Assembly (NCBI RefSeq): GCF_015291665.1
Contig: NZ_CP030048.1
Location: 1,488,001-1,552,000 of the forward strand
Length of the DNA: 64,000 nucleotides
Direction: 5' to 3'
DNA from: Bradyrhizobium sp. CCBAU 53338
Lineage (GTDB): Bacteria > Pseudomonadota > Alphaproteobacteria > Rhizobiales > Xanthobacteraceae
In this document: positions 44,833-54,628 of the stretch, piece after piece
Numbering within the stretch: the stretch's first letter is position 1
Layout of the letters: each line of letters begins with the position of its first letter
The notes under the pieces: model-generated
What the model saw: the letters and a program-made list of their open reading frames with translations, nothing else
Told to the model about the DNA's origin: nothing
The model's database searches: none
Program-made: the position numbers and the translations under genes

Positions 44833-46008
44833 ATGATGATCAAACATTTTCTGACGATATGCGCTGCCGCAACAGTCGCTGCGGCGGGAACCTCGCTTGT
44901 GCAGGCCCAGAGCTATCCGGTTCAACAGGCGCCGAGCTATGGCGCTCCGAGCGAATACCGGCCCGGCGACCGCACCCCGAATTTCGACTCGCTGGAGGAT
45001 GACGACGACGCGCAGGCCTCGCTGCCGCCGCCTGGTCCGGCCGACGATCCGCGCTACGGCCGCCCGGCCGGCGCTCCCCCGGTTTATTCGGCCGCCCCGC
45101 CGCAGGGTCCGGTGATGTCCCCGGATGATCCGCGCTACGGCCGCCCGGCCGGCGCTCCCCCGGTTTATTCCGCCGCTCCGCCGCAGGGACCGGTGATGTC
45201 TCCCGATGATCCCCGTTACGGCCGGCCCGCAGGTCCGCCCCCGGTGATCTATGGCGATCGCTCGGGCCAGGCGCCCGCCAACGACGGCATGCGTCCGCCG
45301 GAAGCCGTCGGTGGTCCGGCCGCGACCGGCGCGGTCTCGCCGCAGCCCGGTGCCGATGGCCGGCCGATGTCGGTCGCCTCGTTGCCGCCCGAGGAGCAGC
45401 CCGACGCTGCACCGGCGCAGTTGCCGCCGAACCTGCGTCGTCAGGAGGTCGCGTTCCAGACCAAGGAGCCCGCCGGCACCATCGTCGTCGATACCCCGAA
45501 CACCTACCTCTATTACGTCCTCGGCAATGGGCGCGCGATCCGCTACGGCGTCCGCGTCGGCCGCGACGGCTTCACGTGGACCGGCGTGCAGAAGATCACC
45601 CGCAAGGCCGAGTGGCCGGATTGGCATCCGCCGGCGGAAATGATCGAGCGCCAGCCCTACCTGCCGCGCTTCATGGCCGGCGGCGAAGGCAATCCGCTCG
45701 GTGCCCGCGCCATGTATCTCGGCTCGACCGTGTATCGCATCCATGGCACCAACCAGCCTTCGACGATCGGCAAGTTCGTCTCCTCCGGCTGTATCGGCAT
45801 GCTCAACGAAGACGTCTCCGATCTGTTCGACCGTGCCAAGGTCGGCACCCGCGTGGTCGTCTTGCCGGGCAATCCGCCTCCGGGCACGACGACCGCTTCG
45901 GCGGCACCTGCGCCCGGTCAGGCGCCGATGGCCGCCCAGGCCGGTCCGGTCCCGGGTACGCAGCCCACAGTGGTGCCGCCGCTGCCCGCGCCGGTCACCG
46001 TGCGCTAG
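44833..46008 (+). CDS. L,D-transpeptidase (YkuD) with tandem-repeat linker
   Basis: A 391-residue periplasmic enzyme forming 3-3 peptidoglycan crosslinks or attaching lipoproteins. A signal peptide ends near SLVQAQS. Residues about 70-140 are a proline-rich linker with two complete and one partial copy of a 27-residue repeat (DDPRYGRPAGAPPVYS...). The YkuD domain (about 230-345) has the catalytic His in YRIHGTNQPSTIG and Cys in SSGCIGM. A Pro/Ala tail follows. The double ATG at 44833/44836 leaves the exact start open. Confidence 0.93.
   Translation: MMIKHFLTICAAATVAAAGTSLVQAQSYPVQQAPSYGAPSEYRPGDRTPNFDSLEDDDDAQASLPPPGPADDPRYGRPAGAPPVYSAAPPQGPVMSPDDPRYGRPAGAPPVYSAAPPQGPVMSPDDPRYGRPAGPPPVIYGDRSGQAPANDGMRPPEAVGGPAATGAVSPQPGADGRPMSVASLPPEEQPDAAPAQLPPNLRRQEVAFQTKEPAGTIVVDTPNTYLYYVLGNGRAIRYGVRVGRDGFTWTGVQKITRKAEWPDWHPPAEMIERQPYLPRFMAGGEGNPLGARAMYLGSTVYRIHGTNQPSTIGKFVSSGCIGMLNEDVSDLFDRAKVGTRVVVLPGNPPPGTTTASAAPAPGQAPMAAQAGPVPGTQPTVVPPLPAPVTVR
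45043..45255 (+). repeat. 81-base tandem repeat inside the L,D-transpeptidase gene
   Basis: In-frame repeats of 81 bases begin at 45043, 45124 and 45205 (the third partial), each opening with Asp-Asp-Pro-Arg-Tyr codons. The first two copies differ at only a few bases. This is a recent tandem duplication within the coding region and a likely length-variable locus between strains. Confidence 0.85.
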
Positions 46009-46033
46009 GCGCTTCGAGATATCTGGAATTGAG

Positions 46034-46066
46034 AAGGGCGTGCCGTCGGCACGCCCTTCGTCGTTT
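46034..46066 (+). terminator. rho-independent terminator after the L,D-transpeptidase
   Basis: A perfect 11-base stem, aagggcgtgcc and ggcacgccctt, with a 3-base loop and a T-rich tail (cgtcgttt). It lies 25 bases after the stop and could also serve the convergent dehydrogenase gene. Confidence 0.8.
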
Positions 46067-46080
46067 GAGGTCGGTGTCGT

Positions 46081-47043
46081 TCAGGCCAGCTTTCGCGGCA
46101 GCTCACGGCCCTTGGTGAAAGCGTCGATCGCCTCGACCATCTGGCCGTAATGGATGCGCAGCCCGTCCTCGGTCGCGTAGCCGAGATGCGGCGTCAGTAC
46201 GAGATTGTCGAGCTTGCGGAAGGGATGGTCGACCGGCAGCGGTTCGACCGAGAACACGTCGATGCCGGCGCCGGCGATCTTCCGTTGCTGCAAGGCCTCC
46301 AGCAGCGCCTGCTCGTCCACGATCGGCCCGCGCGCGGTATTGACGAGGAAGGCGGTCGGCTTCATCCGCGCAAGATCCGCACGGCTGACGAGGCCGCGCG
46401 AGCGATCGCTCAGCACCACGTGGATGGTGACGATGTCGGCCTTGGCGAACAACTCCTCCTTGGTGGCATAGCCGACGCCGGCGGCCGCGCACTTCTCCGG
46501 CGTCAGGTTCGGGCTCCAGGCAATCACGTTCATGCCGAACGCCTTGGCGACGCCCGCCATCTTGGTGCCGAGCTTGCCGAGGCCGATGATGCCGAGCGTG
46601 AGGCCCTCGATCTCCACGCCGGCAAAGGTCTGCCAGGGTTCGCCCGCATGCATGCGCGCGTTCTCGCGGCCGATGCCGCGGGTCAGTTCCAGGATCAGGC
46701 CCATGGTGAGCGGCGCGGTCGGGTCGCGCGAATATTGCGTACCGCCGATCACGACGCCGCGTTCCTTCGCAGCTTCCATGTCGATCGCGGCGTTGCGCAT
46801 GCCCGACGTGAGCAGCAGCTTCAGCTTTGGCAACTTGTCGAACAGGCTCCTCGGGAACGCGGTGCGCTCGCGCATCGCGCAGACGATCTCGAAATCGGCG
46901 AGCGCGCTGGCCGCGGCCTGCTCGGAGGCAAAGGGGTGGCTGAACACGGTGGTGTCGATGCGGTCGGACAGTTTCGACCAGTCGGCGACGTCGAGGGCGA
47001 GGTTGAAATAGTCGTCGAGAATTGCACAGCGCAGCCGCGTCAT
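46081..47043 (-). CDS. D-2-hydroxyacid dehydrogenase family protein
   Basis: A 320-residue NAD-dependent dehydrogenase of the phosphoglycerate dehydrogenase-like group. Substrate-domain halves flank the nucleotide domain, which has GIIGLGKLGTKMAGVAKAFGM, and the catalytic Arg in VNTARGPIVDE, Glu in DVFSVEPLP and His in LTPHLGYAT. It interconverts a 2-oxo acid and its D-2-hydroxy acid; substrate unknown. It is distinct in sequence from the GhrA-like gene at 28542. Confidence 0.92.
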   Translation of the reverse strand: MTRLRCAILDDYFNLALDVADWSKLSDRIDTTVFSHPFASEQAAASALADFEIVCAMRERTAFPRSLFDKLPKLKLLLTSGMRNAAIDMEAAKERGVVIGGTQYSRDPTAPLTMGLILELTRGIGRENARMHAGEPWQTFAGVEIEGLTLGIIGLGKLGTKMAGVAKAFGMNVIAWSPNLTPEKCAAAGVGYATKEELFAKADIVTIHVVLSDRSRGLVSRADLARMKPTAFLVNTARGPIVDEQALLEALQQRKIAGAGIDVFSVEPLPVDHPFRKLDNLVLTPHLGYATEDGLRIHYGQMVEAIDAFTKGRELPRKLA

Positions 47044-47189
47044 CAGCGTTCATCCATGGCCAGAGTTGACGGCGAGAGGTGAGACGCCAAGCGGAAGGCG
47101 CCATCGTCGGAACCGGGCCATGGTTGCGCGCAATCAGCCTCGCGCGCAAGCAGTCAGGGTCTTCAAAAGTCCGATAGGGAGAGAGGGGC

Positions 47190-47405
47190 TCAGAGATCGC
47201 GGGGCTTCAGCCGGATCGGCGCATCCATGCCGTGCTTGGCGCGCCAGGCGGGACCCGGGCCGCGCATGTAGTGCAGTTCGGGCCGGTAGGGGTTGAAGGC
47301 CGTGGCGAAGAAGCTTTTCCAGAAACCCTTGACCTCGGAGACGAGCGTGGAGGCGCGGCCGGCTCCTGCCGGAACGGGAAGGGAGTTGGTCTCGATCAGA
47401 GCCAT
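47190..47405 (-). CDS. small conserved-looking protein, unknown
   Basis: A 71-residue protein beginning MALIETNSLPVPAGAGRAST, with a helix-like middle (LVSEVKGFWKSFFATAFNPYRPE) and a basic tail (PIRLKPRDL). No signal peptide or membrane helix. The composition and regular codon use suggest a real gene; a gcgagg element precedes the ATG. I do not know a function. Confidence 0.6.
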   Translation of the reverse strand: MALIETNSLPVPAGAGRASTLVSEVKGFWKSFFATAFNPYRPELHYMRGPGPAWRAKHGMDAPIRLKPRDL

Positions 47406-47639
47406 GATAGGCCTCGCTGTGCTCCCCATTCATTCTGAGCAGGGGGCGCTGTTTCCGCGCGAAACCGAGCTTTGGCCTGATTTATTAAAAGATGGTTTCA
47501 ATTGTCCGGAATGGGGTCCGGATGGTGTCCGACCAGTATTCATCCGTGGTGAACGGAGGGAAAACATTGCCCTTTGGGGGCGGGATCGCTACATCGCTGG
47601 CTAAGCAAATCTCCTCAAATCGAAGGTTTCACGGGACCG

Positions 47640-49289
<1,650 letters not shown>

Positions 49290-49296
49290 TCTCGGC

Positions 49297-50523
49297 ATGA
49301 TGCGACGGACGCTCATCGCTGCGGTGATCGCGATCACCTGCTGCTTGTCGTCCGCCCGCGCCTCCGACGCCGCCTTCACGCAGTTCATCGCCTCGCTCTG
49401 GCCGGAAGCCCAAGAGGCTGGCGTCTCGCGCGCGACGTTCGACCGGGAGACGCGCGGGCTCGAGCCTGACTACAAGCTGCCTGATCTGATCCTGCCGGGA
49501 CGGCCTGCGACCGGCGCGCCCTCGCAGGCCGAGTTCGTGCAGGTGCCGGCCGACTACGTCAGGGAAGCCTCGATTGCGAATCTCGCAAGCGAGGGACAGC
49601 GGCTGCTCCAAAAATACAGAGCCGCGCTGACGAAGATCGAGAAGAGCTCCGGCGTGCCTGCGACCGTCATGCTCGCGATCTGGGGACGCGAGACCGATTA
49701 CGGCCGCTATACGCTGCCTTATGATCTGGTTCGCGTGCTGGCGACGCAGGCCTATGTCGGCAGGCGCAAGGATACTTATCGCAACGAGTTCATCCTCGCG
49801 CTGAAGATCCTCGGCGAGGGCGCGGTGACGCGCAAGGACATGCGTTCGTCCTGGGCTGGTGCCACCGGGCTCACGCAGTTCCTGCCGTCCGAATATTACA
49901 AGCACGGCGTCGATTTCGACGGCGATGGCCGCGTCGACATCTGGCACTCGGTGCCGGATGCGCTGGCCTCTGCTGCGCAGCAGCTCGTCAACAAGGGCTG
50001 GCAAAGCGGCCTGCGTTGGGCCTATGAGGTGCAGGCACCCGCGAAGGTCGATTGCACGACGGGCGTGCCCGAGGTGACCAAGCCGATCGGCCAGTGGCTG
50101 CGTGAAGGCTTTGTACCGGTGCGCGGCCAAAAGCTGAGCGCCGCGGAACAAGCGCAGCCGGCTTCGTTGCTCCAGCCCGAGGGCATCTATGGTCCAGCGT
50201 TCCTGACCACGAAGAACTATTTCGTCATCAAGGAATACAATTTCTCCGACCTCTACGTGCTGTTCGTCGGTCATCTCAGCGACCGCATGACGAGCCCTTT
50301 GCCGTTCGCGACGCCATGGTCGGCGTCGAAGCAATTGCGCACGAAGGACGTCGAGGCGATGCAGCGCGGGCTCACGCGCGCCGGGCTCTACAGGGACAAG
50401 ATCGACGGCAAGGCCGGCATGCAGACGCGCGCGGCTCTCGGCGCCTATCAGAAGTCGGCGGGGCTCAAGGTCGATTGCTGGCCGAGCGAAGCGGTGCTGC
50501 GGTCGATCCTGGCGACGCGCTGA
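49297..50523 (+). CDS. lytic murein transglycosylase (MltB-like) with peptidoglycan-binding domain
   Basis: A 408-residue exported enzyme that cleaves peptidoglycan to 1,6-anhydro ends. A signal peptide ends near SARASDA. The SLT_2 catalytic domain has the Glu in AIWGRETDYGRY and conserved GATGLTQFLPSEYYKHGVDFDGDG. The C-terminal peptidoglycan-binding domain reads MQRGLTRAGLYRDKIDGKAGMQTRAAL. It follows ettA by 7 bases; the two may be co-transcribed. A strong terminator follows. Confidence 0.93.
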   Translation: MMRRTLIAAVIAITCCLSSARASDAAFTQFIASLWPEAQEAGVSRATFDRETRGLEPDYKLPDLILPGRPATGAPSQAEFVQVPADYVREASIANLASEGQRLLQKYRAALTKIEKSSGVPATVMLAIWGRETDYGRYTLPYDLVRVLATQAYVGRRKDTYRNEFILALKILGEGAVTRKDMRSSWAGATGLTQFLPSEYYKHGVDFDGDGRVDIWHSVPDALASAAQQLVNKGWQSGLRWAYEVQAPAKVDCTTGVPEVTKPIGQWLREGFVPVRGQKLSAAEQAQPASLLQPEGIYGPAFLTTKNYFVIKEYNFSDLYVLFVGHLSDRMTSPLPFATPWSASKQLRTKDVEAMQRGLTRAGLYRDKIDGKAGMQTRAALGAYQKSAGLKVDCWPSEAVLRSILATR

Positions 50524-50540
50524 CAAGTTGGTCAAAGAAA

Positions 50541-50569
50541 AAGCCCGGCCGAGAAACTCGGCCGGGCTT
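50541..50569 (+). terminator. rho-independent terminator
   Basis: A perfect 13-base stem, aagcccggccgag and ctcggccgggctt, around a 3-base loop, with an A run on its left side. It lies 18 bases after the transglycosylase stop. The upstream A run means it could also serve the minus-strand gene ending at 50605. Confidence 0.85.
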
Positions 50570-50604
50570 GGATCTCGGCGCTTGGTCAGCGCCGTGCGAT
50601 CAGA

Positions 50605-50889
50605 TCAGTAGCAAACGCGAACCGGGCGAACGACCCAGCCGTAACCGTCCCAATAGCGCTGGCGCTGCCAGTAGCAGGGCGGCGGGGGCGGGCCGGGCTC
50701 GGCGACGTAAACCGGACCACCATAGGCCGGACGGCTCGACGCGATGGCGCCGCCGATGATCGCACCGCCGAGCAGGCCGGCAGCAATGCCGGCGCCGACG
50801 CCGTCATGGGCTTGGGCGGACGGCGTGGCGGTCACCAGCGAACCGGCGACTGTCGCAACCGTGAGGGCGGCAACAATAGTCTTCTTCAT
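50605..50889 (-). CDS. small secreted glycine-rich protein, paralogue A
   Basis: A 94-residue protein with a signal peptide (MKKTIVAALTVATVAGSL to SAQAHDG), a Gly-zipper-like hydrophobic segment (AGIAAGLLGGAIIGGAIAS), a Pro-rich stretch and a C-terminal block YWQRQRYWDGYGWVVRPVRVCY with two Cys. The zipper could span or associate with a membrane. Its neighbour at 51129 has the same plan, so the two arose by duplication. Function unknown. Confidence 0.85.
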   Translation of the reverse strand: MKKTIVAALTVATVAGSLVTATPSAQAHDGVGAGIAAGLLGGAIIGGAIASSRPAYGGPVYVAEPGPPPPPCYWQRQRYWDGYGWVVRPVRVCY

Positions 50890-51128
50890 GCTCTTGGCTC
50901 TCCTGAGAGAAGGACGTTCCTTGTTGGGAACGTCCGGGGTTCAAAGGTTCACGCAGACTCTAATGGAATTGGCCTTGCAGCAAGGAAGCGCGCAAATGGT
51001 CAACCCACGGTAAACGCACACGGAGCTGTGACGAGGAAAAGCGGTCTTTTTCGGGCCTTGAGATGAACGGCGCATCCATTGCGAACCGGCCCGACTGAAT
51101 CAGCTCGAGCGAAGCGGTTTAACGCGCC

Positions 51129-51467
51129 TCAGCCGCAGACTCTGACGCGGCGGACACGCCAGGCGTAGCCGTCCCAGAAGCGCTGCTTCTGCCAGACGCA
51201 GCCGCCGCCGTAATAGTCGTCGGCGACGTAGCCGGGACCCGGCGCGTAATAGCGGGGCGGATAGTAGCCGGGGCCGTAGCCCGGGCCATAGGCATAGCCT
51301 GGTCCGGGTCCGTAATAATACGGAGAGGCCAGGGCGCCGCCGACGATGGCACCCCCAATGATCCCGGCAGCGACGCCGGCAGCGACACCGCGTTGCGCAT
51401 GGGCCGGCGTTCCCGCGGCCAGAACCAGGGTGGCGGCGGCAGCGACCGCCATAAGCGATTTCTTCAT
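51129..51467 (-). CDS. small secreted glycine/tyrosine-rich protein, paralogue B
   Basis: A 112-residue protein built like its neighbour: signal peptide (MKKSLMAVAAAATLVLAAG to AHAQRG), Gly-zipper segment (VAAGIIGGAIVGGALAS), a longer Tyr/Pro/Gly repeat region, and the C-terminal block QKQRFWDGYAWRVRRVRVCG. The conserved Trp-Asp-Gly-Tyr block and final Cys pair define this little family. Probably cell-envelope; function unknown. A 239-base non-coding gap lies between the paralogues. Confidence 0.85.
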   Translation of the reverse strand: MKKSLMAVAAAATLVLAAGTPAHAQRGVAAGVAAGIIGGAIVGGALASPYYYGPGPGYAYGPGYGPGYYPPRYYAPGPGYVADDYYGGGCVWQKQRFWDGYAWRVRRVRVCG

Positions 51468-51603
51468 TGGGGCGACCTTTCACGGCAAGCGCGGAACTCT
51501 TGCGGCCAAAGTTCCATACTTCGCTTGAATGATCAATGAACGGACGGTCGGCCGGGCGCGACCAAATGTTAGAAATGGCGGCTTTCCAGCCCGGGAGGCG
51601 ACG

Positions 51604-51894
51604 ATGAATGTCCTGACCAATGCCCTGATCGCCCTTGGGGCTGTGGGTGTGGTTGGTTATGCCCTGATGACCCATTTCCAGAACCGCGCCCCGCGCCCCC
51701 GCGCCAGGGCGGGTGGTGACGGCGGAGGCAGCGATGCCTATTCGGATACGACGAATGACGGCCTCTCGCTGGGAAGCTGGTTCTCAGGCGACAACTCGGG
51801 AAGCTCGACCGACGGCGGGAGCTGCTCCACCAGCGACAGCAGCGGCGGAGATTGCGGCGGCGGCGATGGTGGGGGAGGCGGGGGCGGCGACTAA
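51604..51894 (+). CDS. small membrane-anchored Gly/Ser-rich protein
   Basis: A 96-residue protein with one N-terminal membrane helix (MNVLTNALIALGAVGVVGYALM) followed by a low-complexity tail rich in Gly, Asp and Ser with three Cys, ending in a Gly run. The start at 51604 is preferred because the earlier in-frame ATG would put a basic non-hydrophobic stretch first. Family unknown; the tail resembles that of other small envelope proteins of Rhizobiales. Confidence 0.7.
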   Translation: MNVLTNALIALGAVGVVGYALMTHFQNRAPRPRARAGGDGGGSDAYSDTTNDGLSLGSWFSGDNSGSSTDGGSCSTSDSSGGDCGGGDGGGGGGGD

Positions 51895-51935
51895 GGCCGA
51901 TCAGCACATCGCCTTGATCCAGCGCAATTCCCATT

Positions 51936-51952
51936 TTTAGAGCCGTTCTAGG
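51936..51952. promoter_or_regulatory. Irr/ICE-like iron-control box upstream of bfd
   Basis: The sequence tttagagccgttctagg resembles the iron control element TTTAGAA-N3-TTCTAAA recognised by Irr, with a few mismatches at the arm ends. It lies 109 bases before the bacterioferritin-associated ferredoxin start. It is the weaker of the two ICE-like boxes in this locus. Confidence 0.55.
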
Positions 51953-52061
51953 CTGTATGCGGGCTAGTTTGGAATAGCTTGAAATACCGGTTTTTCCTTT
52001 TGCATCCGGACGGCCCCTTAAATATCGATGATGACGCATCACCGAAGGGCCTACCGCTTCC

Positions 52062-52334
52062 ATGATCGTTTGTTCCTGTAACGTGCTGAGCGATGACGAC
52101 ATCCGCGCCGCCGTCGCCGAGTCCGACGATGCTGTGCGTCATGCCAAGCAGGTCTATGGATGCCTCGGGTGCAGCGCCGAATGCGGTCGCTGTGCGCGGA
52201 CGATCAAGACCATCATCGACGAGGCGCTCGGTCCTTGTGCGCAGTCCTGCTGCACCGGTTGCCCACATAGCCACACGGTGGCTGCGAACGACGAGACCGC
52301 CGAACCCGCCGAGTTCGCCCTCGCGGCCTGCTGA
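52062..52334 (+). CDS. bfd: bacterioferritin-associated ferredoxin
   Basis: A 90-residue [2Fe-2S] protein that reduces bacterioferritin heme to release stored iron. The cluster Cys residues are C4 and C6 (MIVCSCN) and C41 and C44 (ECGRC), as in the Escherichia coli protein; C34 and C37 are extra. It is longer than usual, with a Cys/His-rich and acidic tail (CAQSCCTGCPHSH). The bacterioferritin gene lies 131 bases downstream, the classic pairing. Confidence 0.92.
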   Translation: MIVCSCNVLSDDDIRAAVAESDDAVRHAKQVYGCLGCSAECGRCARTIKTIIDEALGPCAQSCCTGCPHSHTVAANDETAEPAEFALAAC

Positions 52335-52406
52335 AATCTTCCGCATTCCCGGCTGAGCTTTTCCGCAGCTGCGTCCCCGCAGCCGGTTGCCCTCGTGTTT
52401 GATCTC

Positions 52407-52424
52407 AATTAGAAGCGTTCTAAA
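52407..52424. promoter_or_regulatory. Irr/ICE box upstream of bfr
   Basis: The sequence aattagaagcgttctaaa contains a perfect dyad ttagaa-gcg-ttctaa, an excellent match to the Irr iron control element. It ends 41 bases before the bfr start. In Bradyrhizobium, Irr represses bfr when iron is scarce, which fits this position. Confidence 0.75.
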
Positions 52425-52465
52425 CCGGTTAGGGCCGATTTGGACTGCAAGAGCTGGAGTGAACC

Positions 52466-52954
52466 ATGCAGGGCGACGCAAAAGTCATCGACTATCTCAA
52501 CAAGGCGCTGCGTCACGAGCTGACTGCGATCAACCAGTACTGGCTGCACTACCGCTTCCTCGACAATTGGGGCCTGCTGGACATGGCCAAGGTCTGGCGC
52601 AAGGAGTCCATCGAGGAGATGGAGCACGCCGACAAGCTCACCGCGCGCATCCTGTTCTTCGACGGCTTCCCGAACATGCAGGTGCTCGATCCCCTGCGCA
52701 TCGGCCAGAACGTCAAGGAAATCATCGAGTGCGATCTCGCCGCCGAGATGAGTGCACGCGCGCTCTACCAGGAAGCGGCGACCTATTGCCATGGCGTCAA
52801 GGACTACGTCACGCGCGACCTGTTCGAGAAGCTGATGAGCGACGAGGAGCACCACATCGACTTCCTCGAAACCCAGCTCGATTTGATCGGCCGCATTGGC
52901 CTCGAGCTCTATACCCAGAAGCACGTCGGCGGGCTCGAGGGGGAGGGGCACTAA
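52466..52954 (+). CDS. bfr: bacterioferritin
   Basis: A 162-residue 24-mer iron-storage protein. The heme ligand Met52 is in ESIEEMEHAD and the di-iron ferroxidase ligands Glu18, Glu51, His54, Glu94, Glu127 and His130 all sit at the canonical numbers. It oxidises Fe2+ and stores it as a mineral core, released via Bfd. Its own ICE box suggests transcription separate from bfd. A clear terminator follows. Confidence 0.96.
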   Translation: MQGDAKVIDYLNKALRHELTAINQYWLHYRFLDNWGLLDMAKVWRKESIEEMEHADKLTARILFFDGFPNMQVLDPLRIGQNVKEIIECDLAAEMSARALYQEAATYCHGVKDYVTRDLFEKLMSDEEHHIDFLETQLDLIGRIGLELYTQKHVGGLEGEGH

Positions 52955-52981
52955 GCTCCATCGTTAGCCGCATAGTTACGA

Positions 52982-53015
52982 GGCCGTCCCGACTTTCGCC
53001 GGGACGGCCCTTTTT
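52982..53015 (+). terminator. rho-independent terminator after bfr
   Basis: Perfect stem ggccgtccc / gggacggcc with a 10-base loop, directly followed by a run ctttttg. It lies 27 bases after the bfr stop and 20 bases before the convergent gene's stop. Confidence 0.9.
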
Positions 53016-53029
53016 GTTCGAACGCCCCG

Positions 53030-53632
53030 TTACAGCTGCGTCTTGTAACGCTCCTCCACGATCTCCTGGCTCTCCGGCTCGCCGAGATTGGTCTGGTCGT
53101 GGATGACCTCGCTGATGCTCGGCATCACCGAGCGCTGCACCTTCTCCGGCGACCACAGTTTTGAGCGCATCAGCGCCTTGCCGCAGTGGAAGTAGACTTC
53201 GCTGACGGCGACGCTGAGCACCGCGCGCGGCGGTTTGCCGAACTCCACCATCGTGGCGAGAATATCCGGATCGGCCGAGAGCGTGCCGCGCCCGCCGACG
53301 CGCAGCGTCTCGTCGATCCCGGGCACGAAGAACAGCAGATGCACAAAGCCCGACCCTTCGACGACGTTGCGAAAACTGTCGATGCGGTTGTTGCCGGCGC
53401 GGTCCGGCATCAGCAACTGATTGGGGCCGGCGACGTGCACAAAGCCGATGCCGCCGCCGCGCGGTGAGGCGTCGACGCTGCCATCGAGTCCCGATGTCGC
53501 GAGCACGCAGAACGGCGACATCTCGATGAACTTCTTCGCATGCGCATCGATGGCGGGACGCGCTTTCGCGATCACGCGCGGGGTCGGCTTCGCATAGAGG
53601 GTGGCGAGGTCTTCGGCGCAAAGGTCGGTCAC
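53030..53632 (-). CDS. pyridoxamine 5'-phosphate oxidase-like FMN-binding protein
   Basis: A 200-residue protein of the PPOX split-barrel superfamily. The N-terminal helices precede the FMN-binding strands MSPFCVLATSGLDGSVDASPRGG and LLMPDRAGNNRIDSFRN. The last part contains EVYFHCGKALMRSKLW, typical of the general-stress/PPOX subgroup. Members reduce small organic substrates or bind heme or F420; the role here is unknown. Convergent with bfr. Confidence 0.85.
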   Translation of the reverse strand: MTDLCAEDLATLYAKPTPRVIAKARPAIDAHAKKFIEMSPFCVLATSGLDGSVDASPRGGGIGFVHVAGPNQLLMPDRAGNNRIDSFRNVVEGSGFVHLLFFVPGIDETLRVGGRGTLSADPDILATMVEFGKPPRAVLSVAVSEVYFHCGKALMRSKLWSPEKVQRSVMPSISEVIHDQTNLGEPESQEIVEERYKTQL

Positions 53633-53663
53633 GAGAGTCTCCCTGATTGAAGCTTCGAGGATA

Positions 53664-54098
53664 TCACTCTCCGGCCTGGCCGCTATCCCTCTTGTGGCGC
53701 CGCCACGGCCAGTCGATCACGTCGGCACAGTACAGCGCCCACCAGATCAACACCGGCTGAAGCGCCAGCCTCGGCCCATGATAGAACCAGCTGTTGGGGA
53801 TGGGCGGAAGGTCGATGCCCTCGATGGCGTGCTTGATGTTCGCAGGCCACACGCAGAGCGCATAAAGCGCGAGCGCGACGCCGGCCCACCAGCGCAGGGG
53901 TTTCGTTACCAACGCGATGGCGCCTGCAATTTCACAGACGCCGGTGACGAAAATCAATTGCGTTGCTAGCGGAACCCATGATGGTGTGATCGCAAGCAGC
54001 TTGTCCGGAACACGGAGATGCGCAATGCCGGCAGCAAAGTAGAGCGCCGCCAGCACGAAGCGCATTGCAGCGCGGGTTCGAACGTTTGCAGAGACCAT
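53664..54098 (-). CDS. DoxX-like small membrane protein
   Basis: A 144-residue membrane protein with four hydrophobic helices (AMRFVLAALYFAAGIAHL, LATQLIFVTGVCEIAGAIALV, WAGVALALYALCVWPANI and ALQPVLIWWALYCADVI). The layout and the ICEIAGAI-like second helix resemble the DoxX/DoxD family. The start at 54098 (MVSANVRTRAAM) leaves a sensible first helix. It is overlapped on the same strand by the 3' extension of the neighbouring gene. Confidence 0.75.
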   Translation of the reverse strand: MVSANVRTRAAMRFVLAALYFAAGIAHLRVPDKLLAITPSWVPLATQLIFVTGVCEIAGAIALVTKPLRWWAGVALALYALCVWPANIKHAIEGIDLPPIPNSWFYHGPRLALQPVLIWWALYCADVIDWPWRRHKRDSGQAGE

Positions 54099-54486
54099 CA
54101 GCTGACCTAGCACGCGAGGTGCCAAGACGCCATCGCGCGCGCTGCACCGCGTCCGCAGGCACGAAGCAGCTGATGATGATGGCGCCGCGGTGGTGGGCGT
54201 ACCACACCACGGCTTGACCGACCGGATTGCCGCGATCGCGGATGATGGCGCGCTCAGGCACCTCCATCCATTGTCCCTCGATCGGCACCCAGTATGCACC
54301 CTTGCGCACGTCGTAGTCGGTGCGGTGGCCATCGGAGATGTCGCAGCAGGGTACGCCGTTCGGCGCGATCACGCTCTTGAACCAGGCGCGGATGTCGGGT
54401 GGGACGCTGTCGTACTGATCATTGTCGAACGCGAGCGCGGTGCCCGTCATCGCGGCGAGCCAAACGCACAGCGCAAGCCTGTGCAT
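53932..54486 (-). CDS. small exported protein with apparent loss of its normal stop
   Basis: Begins MHRLALCVWLAAMTGTALA (signal peptide); gaggggg 6 bases upstream fixes the ATG at 54486. The next about 90 residues are protein-like (NDQYDSVPPDIRAWFKSVI, PCCDISDGHRTDYDV, REGQ-type EGQWMEVPERAI, IIISCFVPADAV) and match, as recalled, a family that normally ends right there. Here the frame runs on about 70 more residues of unlikely composition and overlaps the DoxX-like gene by 167 bases. A small deletion or substitution has probably removed the stop near 54150. Confidence 0.65.
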   Translation of the reverse strand: MHRLALCVWLAAMTGTALAFDNDQYDSVPPDIRAWFKSVIAPNGVPCCDISDGHRTDYDVRKGAYWVPIEGQWMEVPERAIIRDRGNPVGQAVVWYAHHRGAIIISCFVPADAVQRARWRLGTSRARSADGLCKRSNPRCNALRAGGALLCCRHCASPCSGQAACDHTIMGSASNAIDFRHRRL

Positions 54487-54628
54487 GCAAAGCCCCCTCA
54501 TCGCGTTTTCGATTCGTATCGTTGACGCGATTGAGCCCGAGCCGTCGGCTCATTGCATGCTCAAATGATATGCGGCGCCGAGGCGCCGCATATGATGTGT
54601 TGCGATAGCGGGCCAGCTCCGACGATGT

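Noticed and set aside
45043..45255. CRISPR-like direct repeats
   Set aside because: The 81-base repeats are contiguous with no spacers and keep the reading frame of the L,D-transpeptidase.
51968..51984. Second ICE-like site tttggaatagcttgaaa
   Set aside because: The right arm does not match the Irr consensus and the dyad is imperfect; not listed.
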